DNA of 64,000 nt, taken from contig CM034607.1 in assembly GCA_020091685.1 (NCBI GenBank), forward strand, positions 35,371,461 through 35,435,460. The letters are read 5' to 3'. The DNA comes from Lutjanus erythropterus (Eukaryota > Chordata > Actinopteri > Lutjaniformes > Lutjanidae). The position numbers and the translations under genes were made by a program. Positions 49,055-58,175 of the stretch are shown piece by piece. The first letter of the stretch is position 1. Each line of letters starts with the position of its first letter. The notes beneath the pieces were generated by a model. The model was given only the letters and a program-made list of their open reading frames with translations, did no database searches and was not told the origin of the DNA.

Positions 49055-49245
49055 CATCTCTCGCCGGTCGGCGTCTCGCCTCTCTGCCATCGAGCTCGTC
49101 CCGATCGACTCGAGCCAATTTAAATTCCATTTGGGAATCTCATTTAAATTCATGTGGGATGCCTCATTGGCAGGGCGGCGATAAACATTTAGCGCGGGGC
49201 GGGTTAAACAAATCAGGAGCGTGTTGTTGGCGGGGGGTTAGGGGA
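49055..49245. promoter_or_regulatory. candidate regulatory element with CCAAT and GC boxes
   Basis: ATTGG at 49166-49170 and GGGGCGGG at 49196-49203, with CpG-rich CGCCGGTCGGCG upstream and repeated ATTTAAATTC words at about 49117-49152. It lies 2.2 kb upstream of the receptor exon, so it could be an alternative promoter. No TATA box or transcript evidence. Confidence 0.3.
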
Positions 49246-49379
49246 ACATAACTCAACTGTCCATGCAGAGATGAAAAGATGAAGCAGTGGCATGATGGGA
49301 TTGAACAGTGGTGGATGTTTGTCAGGGGCTCTGCGCTCGCTGTGTTGTTGCTCTGAGAATGCAAACATGTAAAACACAC

Positions 49380-49382
<3 letters not shown>

Positions 49383-49444
<62 letters not shown>
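49383..49444. repeat. (CA)n microsatellite
   Basis: A pure CA array of 31 units. Confidence 0.98.
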
Positions 49445-49446
<2 letters not shown>

Positions 49447-51455
49447 TCTGCTAATGAAAAAATCTCGCTTCAGTCGCTCTAATCTACTTTGAAGATTTGG
49501 ACTCGTTTCGTCATGCTCCCTCGCTCAGCCATTTTAAATCTCTGTCTCTGCAACATGTGATCGTCTCCTCATCTCACACACTTTTGTTCTCTAATATTTC
49601 CTCTTTCCCTCCGTCTTCTTGTTCCATTTCTTTTTTCCTCTTCTGTCTCTGTCTCCCTCTCAATTTCACATCCTCTCCGCCTCCTTTTGTCTTGTCTTTC
49701 TCTCTAATCTTCTCAGCTCATGTCGTCTCTCTGTCTCCCTTTATTTCTCTCAGATTGTGCTCACTGTAAGCCAGCCAATTTTGAAAAACGGTTTACATGT
49801 AAAAGGAAAAAAAAATATGCCTCTACAGGGGTTTTTGTCGAGATCTTCATTCACATTGAAACACCTAGACGACAGAATCTTCTCCTTTGTCATGTTTAAG
49901 TCATGAGTCCATCAGTGGGACAGTTCCTGCTCTCTGGACTCACCAGTGCTGCCAACATGATCTCATGGGAAGGCATTTAAATAGCAAACCACTTTTACGG
50001 ACATTTTGTGTGTCATGTCAGTGCATTTTAAGATTTTCGAGGGTCATTTAACGTTTTATGAATTTTGGACGTAGTAACAATAATCAGTTCCTGTTGATCT
50101 TCATTGTGGTTAATGTTGTGAAATGTTCACAATTTGTTTAAGTGAAATGACCTAAAATGTTATTCACACATTTGGTGAGAGCAGTTGGTACAACGTTTAA
50201 AGAAGTCCAAATTATCATTTGGTTGTTCTTATTTACAGAATGCAAGTTTGAGCCTGGAGGACAAAACCTTTCATTCTTCAGAATAAAAGTATATCTCATC
50301 TCTGCAGACAACAGTTAGACTACAGGTGATCTGTTAGTGTCTCCTGTATATTCTCTGAAGGCGGCTGGAAAATGTTCGACTTAACTTCAGCTTTTTGTCT
50401 CCACCTCCTGCTGAGGCTGCCTGATCTGGCCTACTTTATAAGCGAGGCGCTTTTCATTTCCTATTTCTTACATTTAGTTAGCATGGCCCAGCAACCAAAC
50501 ATAAAAAATCCAGTAATTCACCTTCACTGTTGTCGTTTCAGGGACATGGCCACTACACAAAGCAATCAGTCAAACTACATGAAGACTTTTTTCTACAAGA
50601 CTCTTTATTTAACAAACAATGCCAAAGTTCTTTTCCTAAAATACAGTTTTAAAATTCGCAAAACTACAATCTGATCAAAGATGTAAGTATGATGACAAAT
50701 CTGAACAGAAACTGGATGCCAACTTGATAGTTTTTGAGTTTTCAGTGTGAAGGACACAATTTGGTTGGTTCAAAAACAAGATTCATTACTCAAATGATAT
50801 GATATGATTTAGTTTGATATGATCTTCCTCAGTGGAAATGAAACTCCTCTCCTCCAGTTTGGGAAGGCAGGCAAGCAGACCACTGGCTCATACAATAAAA
50901 TAAAATACTGATCACAGGGTGGGTACGAGGAGACAGAAAGTTTAATTTTAACTTAACTTTACTGTAACACAAAAGCCGACAAGGCTTACCTTTCTCAAAA
51001 CGCAGGATTTGTTGATGGAAGACACAACAAAAGCAAAAATATGATAAACCAGAGTAGACAAAATAATTTCAGTGTGTTTTATTTTGACAGTGTGGAGTCT
51101 GTGCTGACAAATCTAATGTACAGGGTGTAGATTTTTGCTTTGTTCAGATTTATTTAATTGAATAAATCCTTTTAATTCCTCACAGCTGATAATGTTTCTG
51201 TATCTGTCAGCATGCTGTGAAGCTCATAAAGAGTGTCGGTGTGTTGTGACGGATGCTTGTTGCAAGTTGTGTGATTATGGAGGAACTGTGAAGAAGCTGC
51301 TTGTTGACTGTCAGCAGCGAGATTTGTTTTTTTGTGTTTTTTTTCACAGCCTCCGTTAATAATGTGTGGCAGCGGTTCAATTCTATCATTAAATCAGGAT
51401 CTAAAATATGTGATGTGAAATGTTCTGGTCAGTAATGAGTCCTCCTGTCCTGCAG
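49445..51455. other. probable intron or upstream sequence
   Basis: Polypyrimidine tract at 49560-49760, otherwise unique AT-rich sequence. The last bases before 51456 (CCTCCTGTCCTGCAG) make a good 3' splice site. Confidence 0.5.
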
Positions 51456-51505
51456 GTGGCGGTACAGGCAGCCAGCAGACCATTCTCCATGAGGAGCAGT
51501 GGAAG

Positions 51506-51614
51506 ATGCCGGCTCTGCCAGCACTGCTGCTGTCGATTTACGTCGTCGTCCTGCTGCTGACCATGGCACCGCTCTCCTTCAGCCAGGCCAACACCCTCTC
51601 TGCCGTCCGCATGG
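51506..51614 (+). CDS. grik5: first coding exon, KA-type kainate glutamate receptor subunit (partial)
   Basis: The exon spans 51456-51614, between a pyrimidine-rich acceptor ending TGCAG and a consensus donor (G, then GTGAGT). The ATG at 51506 has A at -3. It opens 36 codons plus one base: MPALPALLLSIYVVV, a Leu-rich signal-peptide core, a likely cleavage site around SFSQA, then NTLSAVRM with a G left over for the next codon. KA-type kainate subunits start with a short signal peptide and then LSSLRMAAILDD (GRIK5) or LRIAAILDD (GRIK4). The split G would give the first Ala of AAILDD. The Met favours grik5. These subunits act in the postsynaptic membrane with GluK1-3. The exon frame is open upstream of the ATG, so a longer start cannot be excluded. 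The match is short, so the family call is inference. No further exon was found downstream. Confidence 0.6.
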
Positions 51615-51784
51615 GTGAGTACCGTCACCACAACACGAGTTTGAATCCCACAGTTATCACTCTGCAGCAAAGCAACAACTGCTAACAACTAAACCTTTCA
51701 GAGTCGTAGCATAGTTTAAACTCCAACTTCCTGCTATGAAAAGACGGTCTTTCTAGCAGTGAAATACTTCTTTAACAAAAACAG

Positions 51785-51905
51785 TGTCCCTCGACTGGTC
51801 TTGGTCTTGACTCCAGACTTTATTGGGACTTGTTGATGTTTACTTGACTCTTGATTGGGACTTGCTGATTCTTGACTGGACTCTGGATTGGACTGGCTTG
51901 TGACA
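51785..51905 (+). repeat. degenerate GACTTG repeats, block 1
   Basis: Words GACTTG, TTGACT, GGGACTTG and ATTGGGACTTG recur with irregular spacing. The same words make up 52225-52400. The block starts 170 bases after the receptor exon. Confidence 0.7.
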
Positions 51906-52224
51906 AATCACTTGTGACGTAAAAACGTAACTGAAACGTTACAGTTACAGTGTTACCATTAGTTATGTCGCTGCTACATCGTTGAAATGTAATTCTGTGG
52001 TATTTTAATATCTGTTGAACGTCCTCTGCGTGACGTTTCCTGCACCTCATGAAACGTCACAACATCTTCAATAAGTGATGGAAATGTTGAGACAACACAC
52101 CAGTCATGTTAAAATAACACACTGCTGATGACACTCTGGAAATTGACTTGGTCGGTTGCTACAACGTCATATTTCACAAAAGTTATGTTGCAGCTCCATG
52201 TCGGCAACAACTTGGTGTCAGCAG

Positions 52225-52400
52225 GGTTGGGACTTGATTTGGACTTGTTCTTGACTTGACTCTTGATTGGGACTTGTTGGTCTTAACTGTTGTTGGAACT
52301 TGCCTTAAGCCTTGTTGGTCTTGACTTGGGACTTTATTGGGATTTGGTCTTGTTTTCTAACTTGACTTGGGACTTGGCTGGGACTAGCTAGTCTTGACTT
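52225..52400 (+). repeat. degenerate GACTTG repeats, block 2
   Basis: GGGACTTG, CTTGACTTGG and GTCTTGACTTG words continue after a 320-base interruption that contains none of them. The interruption has AACGTCA/GACGTTT words and may be an inserted repeat. Confidence 0.7.
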
Positions 52401-53114
52401 GGTATAATATTCTGGAGTGGAGTTGTTTGACAATATGACTGACACTTATTGGCAGCTTATCTGTGGTCCTTAATTCAAACTCCAGGTTCACTATCACATA
52501 ATAAACACAGTACACAGTATCACTGTTTACCCAGAATCCTCCTGGCTCTCTAAATAAAAACACTCTGTGTATTAATCCTCTCTCCTCTGTCCTGTTTGAA
52601 CATGTAAACTGATAAAAAAACTGTATTACCTCTATTTTTAAACGTCCCTCCGTCACTCGTTACTCCTCCGTTTTGTTGTTTTCCCGTCTCTCTCCTCCGG
52701 TGTTTCCTCATCGTTTTGTTACTCCTCTCACCTCCTACCGCTGTCTCTGTTTGCCATCTTGATTCCTCTCACACTATCTCGTTGCTTTGTTTGCGTTTTA
52801 CGAGCCCCTCGAGGCTTCCCTCTGTCTCCGCCGCTCACCCGCTCCCTCACTCGGTGCTACTTCTTCTTCGTCTTTGCTCCTCGTCTCATTTCCGTCCCAG
52901 GTTGGATCATTTGTAGGTGCAAATAAACTCTGCAGAAAGTGGATCAGGGAGCGTCTACGTGACTTCCCTCCACGATCCACGGCGAGGCCTGCTATCAGCA
53001 CCTCTCACTTTGTGTCCTCCTCACGGCCGCAGAGGAAGATTAACTCCAATAAAAGCTGAGACTTAACACTGAAGGAAAAGTTCAGCTCTCTCCTCGCAGC
53101 AGATAAGACTTCTT
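52401..53114. other. no gene; pyrimidine-rich 52640-52880
   Basis: T/C-rich on the plus strand. The open frames here are low complexity. Confidence 0.5.
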
Positions 53115-53300
53115 CTTCTCCTCCTGCTCATCTCTCAGCCCCGACGGCCCCCGAGTTCAAATCCCTGCTGCTTTTATCGCGAAGGGCCTCGGCAAAACTG
53201 TAGGGCACTTACATTCAAGCTGCCATGGCAACCGGGTCGCCTGGCGATGTGTAATGGCTCACCTTTCACTCTTCCTTTAATAACAGCGGACTGATCCGCA
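53115..53300. promoter_or_regulatory. candidate conserved non-coding element
   Basis: CpG-richer patch (GACGGCCCCCGAG, TTATCGCGAAGGG, CCGGGTCGCC) with CCATGGCAACC (RFX type) and GTAATGGC. Likely intronic if the receptor call is right. Confidence 0.27.
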
Positions 53301-53694
53301 CACACATACATTTCCTTTTATGTGTGATAAGTGAAAAATAACAGAAGTCACAATTCACCCTCACAGATGATATAACAGACTGAATTCAGCTGAAAACAGA
53401 AATTTAGAGACAAGACTCAAATGATTCATGAAGGGAAACATATGAGTTCATCTTCCAGGAGTTTCAGCCCATATTAAAGGAAAAAGGCTGAAGAAATCCC
53501 TGATGTAAAAGCTTTAAAAACACAAACACATAGATACGTTTTTTAAAAAAGGGTTCAATAATTTCCTAAAACAGAAGGGGAAGAAAAAAGTGCTTTTGTT
53601 AGGGACTATTTTCCGCAGTGGATTGATCCACATTTGGTACTCTACTGAGGATGCAGTCAGTGCTAGTTGGTTAGATGTGTTTATGGCACAATCC
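53301..53694. other. no gene recognised
   Basis: Nothing recognised. Confidence 0.5.
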
Positions 53695-54060
53695 AGCTCA
53701 TTCTCACTCCTGACGTGTCAAATATGGCAGCTTGGTTGACGCCCCTATGCTACCTATGCTGTAGGTACTCCTCCAGTAACATTTCTGGAGGCGCCTGTCT
53801 AACATGGTGTTAAAGTCTGCGTAATTAGAAGGTCAGGTGGAGAAACCAGTACTCAATGTTGACTTCTTTTGACCATACATACATAACATAACATACACAA
53901 GTGATATTACGTACATTAACTGGGATATGTTAAATACTTATTTTAACCTAAACCATGATCTTTTCCTAAGTTTCATAAGTTTTTGTGCCTTTATTTTGAA
54001 ACTCAACAATGATGTTGCATAATTATCATTACTAACTTGTAGCAGTGACACTAGACGGGA
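53695..54060 (+). repeat. dispersed repeat D, copy 2, and adjoining fish repeat
   Basis: GTCAAATATGGCAGCTTGGT matches 13795-13870. Further right, ACATAACATAACATAC, TGTTAAATACTTATTTT and CTAAACCATGATCTTTTCC are words I recognise from a common fish interspersed repeat. The boundaries are approximate. Confidence 0.5.
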
Positions 54061-54164
54061 ACCTACAGCGTTTGAAACTTACTGCCACTGACCAAACTGC
54101 CGTATTTGATGAGTCAGTAGTGAGGACAGGTTGGATGCTCACAGTGTCTTACAAAGTGCTCAAG

Positions 54165-54605
54165 TCAGGCCTCTTCTGGTGCACCACCACGGGACCTAAT
54201 TTCATGAACAACATGAATTGTAGTCTACGGTGACAGACAAATAAATTTTTGATCTCAGTTGAATTGTACCACGAATCACACGTGATGTTTGTCAAATTAA
54301 AAGATAATTTTACAAGTCAGGAAAGTTGATATTTGTTGTAAAACTGTTTAAATACCAGACTAGATAGACAGATGGTTCATCCAATCACCTGCCAAATGTT
54401 TTTTGGAAGTGCTTGCCCTTTTCCAAACAGTTTCTAAGGATGGCTTCCCAGATGGTTTTGTGTAACAAACCATCTGTTGTGTCAGGCTACAGTCTCCCAC
54501 CGTCTGTTGCTAAAACTGATTGGGAAAAAAATCAGAGGGTTTAAAGAAAAACTGCATTTCAGGACCAATCCAAAGTCTTCAGTCCAGCCCTTCATATTAA
54601 GAGCG
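54165..54605 (+). repeat. dispersed repeat A, copy 2, split by MITE B
   Basis: Aligns with 15525-15810 on both sides of an inserted 135-bp unit (54355-54489). The left part ends near TGTAAAACTG and the right part resumes at CTAAAACTGATTGGG and runs to CCAATCCAAAG and CTTCATATT. Confidence 0.72.
54355..54489 (+). mobile_element. MITE family B, copy 3, nested in repeat A
   Basis: Starts CAGACTAGATAGACAGATGG and ends AACCATCTGTTGTGTCAGGC, with ACAGATGGTT and AACCATCTGT inverted. The middle carries CCAATCACCTGCCAAATG and GCCCTTTTCCAAACAG. Absent from the equivalent place in repeat A copy 1, so the insertion is younger than the spread of repeat A. Confidence 0.78.
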
Positions 54606-54654
54606 GGAGGAGAGCATCATTTTCAGTTCTAACTTGGTCATTTTCTGACATTTT

Positions 54655-55020
54655 ATGGACTTAATTAATGGAGGAAATGGTCAACAGATTAATTGATGAT
54701 AATTTAAAATGTTAAAAAAGTCAAATTTCTCTGATTTCAGCTTCTTAAAGGTGAATATTTTCTGGTTTCTTTACTCCTCTCTGACAGGAAACTGAATATC
54801 TTTGAGTTGTGGACAAAACAAGACATTTGAAGATGTCATCTTGAACTTTGATCAACATTTAATGGACCAAACAACTAATCGATTAATTGAGATAACAATG
54901 GACTGATTAATTGATGAAAATAATTGTTAGCTGTGGTCCTAAAAAAAACACTATATAAGGCTAAACAATTTCAATATATTTTACATTCAGGTAATCCAAA
55001 GGTAATGGAAAGTAATCAAA
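54655..55020 (+). repeat. dispersed repeat K, copy 2
   Basis: 54905-55020 aligns with 40743-40855. The left part (ACTAATCGATTAATTGAG, GATTAATTGATGAAAATAAT) is a repeat I recognise from fish introns, rich in ATCGATTAAT words. Confidence 0.6.
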
Positions 55021-57559
55021 AAAGTCTGAAGTAAAATCTGTTGCTGTGTCTGAGGTGTTTCAAGAAAAACCAATCAGCAGCCAGACTGTCTGTGTTTGTT
55101 TAAATTCAGCCAAAAAAGCTTTTTGACCGTGTTCAGGTGCGTGAATGTTCCCTTTTAGCTGCATTTCTCTCTTCAGGTGGTGGAAAATCTAATTTAGTTC
55201 CACTCCAACACACTCAGCTATAACCAAATTTCCCAGGCTCATGATTCAGTGGCAGAGGAATAAAAAAAGGACTCTGTGAGAGTGTTTTTGTCATTCAAGG
55301 ACTCGGGTCATGGTGGGAAACCGCCGGCAGTCAAACGCTGGTACAAGTTTGTCCTGTCGGGCAGATTTACATGCTGCTGTGGAAGGCAACCAAACATCAC
55401 ACAATCGTCAGGAGACACACGCGCGTCAGGATGTTTGCTGGTGCTGAGTAACAATCATCTGAAAAGAAAGATGAAAAAATACCTTCACACCTCTGCCTCA
55501 TTCTAAATTCGTCTTTATCCCACACGGACAGGACAACATTTACACATGAAGTAATCCTCCTGAAGCCAGTCAGAACAGAGGAAGCTGTCTGTGAGCTAAC
55601 TAAGCCTCAGCTACAAGTGAGAAATCTCTGTACCAGTGTTTCCAAAACCTTTTTCCTGAGGACCTTTGACCATTTTTACTGCCATCATGTGCACATGTTC
55701 AGACTTTATAAATGAGACGTAAACTAATTTAACAGGTCATTTCATTGTTTTTATTTACGTTTATCAGAAAACCAACATAAGACATGCTTCATTAATGAGA
55801 CAGAATTAACAGGCTCTCATTTTTTCTTCTCATCCGTAAAACAATAACTACATTTTAAATGCTTTATAAAAGCTCTACTGCAGTTTTACATTTGCAGAAC
55901 TTCCTCCATATTTTTTATTTATTTATTATTTACATGGTGAAACAATATATACTAGGAAAGATAAACAGATGTAGAGCAGTCAAGAAAAACTTTTGACCAA
56001 TATTCAGTTGAATGCAGCACAAAGATATTTAGTGTTCAAACTGATAAACTTTACTGTTTTTTGTAAATATACACTCATTCTGCAACATGTGCCATAAACA
56101 TTAGTTCAGGATCATGTTTCCCTCTGTGATCCATCATCTCACAAGTCTGCAGTGTTTCTGGATGTTGTTGATATATGTCTTTCTCTTTGCATGGTAGAGT
56201 CTTAACTTGCATTTGTAGATGCAGAGACAAACTGTGTTTACGGTTTTCCAAAGTGTTCCTGAGCCCATGTAGTATCCTTTATACAATGATGTGGACATTA
56301 TCCAGCAGCAGCCTCCAGTCCCAGCTGTAGCACAGCTCATATCCGCTCTCCTCCTCTCCTCCTGGGACGGTCACCTGCTGCATTGCATCCAGCTGATCTG
56401 ACTGCATGTTTGAAAGATGCCGACTACATTTGTTGATTGTCTTTATTTATCTGATTTGTTTCTACCAACAGCTTCTATTGCTATGCTAGGAAAAAAGATT
56501 AACAGCTCAAAATGAGAATGTGATGACTTTGTTATTAATGAGGACATGATGTTATTAAGTGGCTTCATATATTACAAAGATACACAAAGAAACAAACATT
56601 TTCATGACCTTAGTTCATGCATGTTTTCTTTTTCCAAGTATCAGATTAAATCAACCAGAAAGAATCTTGACATTATGTTGACACACACTTGTGTGATCAA
56701 CAATGATACCCAACAATGTCTCTGAACTTAACATAATTTTTACTTTTAACAAAAACTTTCTAACAAAGAGGCAACAAACCTGTGTGCCAGTGAACCACAG
56801 AATGTCATTTTAGTCCACATCAAATAAATACATACATAAATATTCCTATAAAATAAATTAAGCAATAAATATATGAATAAATATAAATATATAAATGAGT
56901 CATTATAGTTCAATAAATAAACAGAGGGATTTTTAAAAGTTGAGAAAATTCAGTATTTACAAGGAAACTTATTTAAATAGATTTTTAAGTTTTGAAAGTT
57001 TCATGAACTAATAATGTTTTGTTTTGATAATTTACACTTCTTCTTTAATATTAACTAACTTACAAACTCCCCGAATGTGTATTTTTAAGTTTTGAATAAA
57101 GTCACTGAAGTGAAAGTGAATAATGGTTAATAATTTAGTATTTTCAGTTGCAAGCATTTAATTTTCAAGCACCTAAACCATGACAAGACATGTTTACAGC
57201 TCACTGTGAACGATTTTTGAAATGCACATTTTTTGGGAGGTTTCTAAAACTCAAATATTCAAGTTAAAAAATTCATTTATTATAGGACAACATCATTTTG
57301 TTTAGTCTATTTCATAACTTACCGGTCTGATTCAAAACTGCCTTCACTGAAAACTCAGAAAACTGTTTTCTCACTTTTTTGCAGATTTCATCCTTTGAAA
57401 AACTTCATTTTTTAAAATAAAAACCTATTCATTTATTTATTGAACTACATTGACTTATTTTATATTTATATTTATTTCCTCATTTATTTATTTTATGGCT
57501 TTATTTAATATTGACTAAAAGGTACTTCCACAGTGAATCTTCTTTACAGGAACAGAATC
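55021..57559. other. no gene recognised
   Basis: AT-rich, especially 56820-57480 with TAAATAAATA and ATTTATTTA words. Possible decayed hAT-like end at 55633 (CAGTGTTTCCAAAACC). No exon seen. Confidence 0.5.
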
Positions 57560-57880
57560 TGAGCAAACTGCGTCCTCAGACGACTCAGGTATTTCAGATC
57601 CTCGTCTGATCCGTGGAAACAAACCCTCCAAAGATGTAATTATGAGCAGCACTTCACATGAGCAGCAATCAAATCAGAAATCAACAATGACTCGGCTCTA
57701 ATTATCAATCGCATACGTTTAACGAGCAGATTCATCGCCATCACGCTGAGAAACGACCCAGATGAGCTCAGAAACGGAGGCGGTAATTAGAGCAGCTCTG
57801 TGTTTATGTTGCAGCTCTCCGGCCGCGCCGCCGCACCGGCTCACAGGTCAATAAATTCAGCTCAGGTCACAATTAGTGAT
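57560..57880. promoter_or_regulatory. candidate conserved non-coding element
   Basis: At least four TAATTA/CAATTAG homeodomain cores (GTAATTATGAGC, CTCTAATTATCAATC, GGTAATTAGAGC, ACAATTAGTGATC) around a CpG-rich core (CGGCCGCGCCGCCGCACCGG). The strongest regulatory-looking patch in the window. Inference only. Confidence 0.32.
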
Positions 57881-58110
57881 CAGAGAAGCTGATACCAGAA
57901 CAGGAACAAACAGGAGTCGATCTGAGTTTCAGAGGGTTGACGAAGAAGTTTCCACTGCAGAGGAAAAGTTTGACATTTAATGGTCAGAGTCAGAAAGACG
58001 CAACATTTCCTTTGGGCCTTTTCACACCAGAAAGTCTGAACTAAGGTTTTTATTTTTGGTACATTCTCTATCCTAATTTTTTTTTATGTTGCAATTATGT
58101 GAATCCTCCA

Positions 58111-58175
58111 CACATATACATGCATTTCTTCAAACCAATCATGAACATCTTGGACAGAGTTAAGACTTGTGTCGT
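58111..58175 (+). mobile_element. dispersed element J, copy 2 (fragment)
   Basis: GCATTTCTTCAAACCAATCA, ACATCTTGGACAGAGTTAAG matches 34607-34660 with scattered changes. The rest of the element is not visible. Confidence 0.6.

Noticed and set aside
53150-53175. GAGTTCAAATCCC, similar to a tRNA/SINE B box
   Set aside because: No A box at the right distance, no cloverleaf and no SINE tail.
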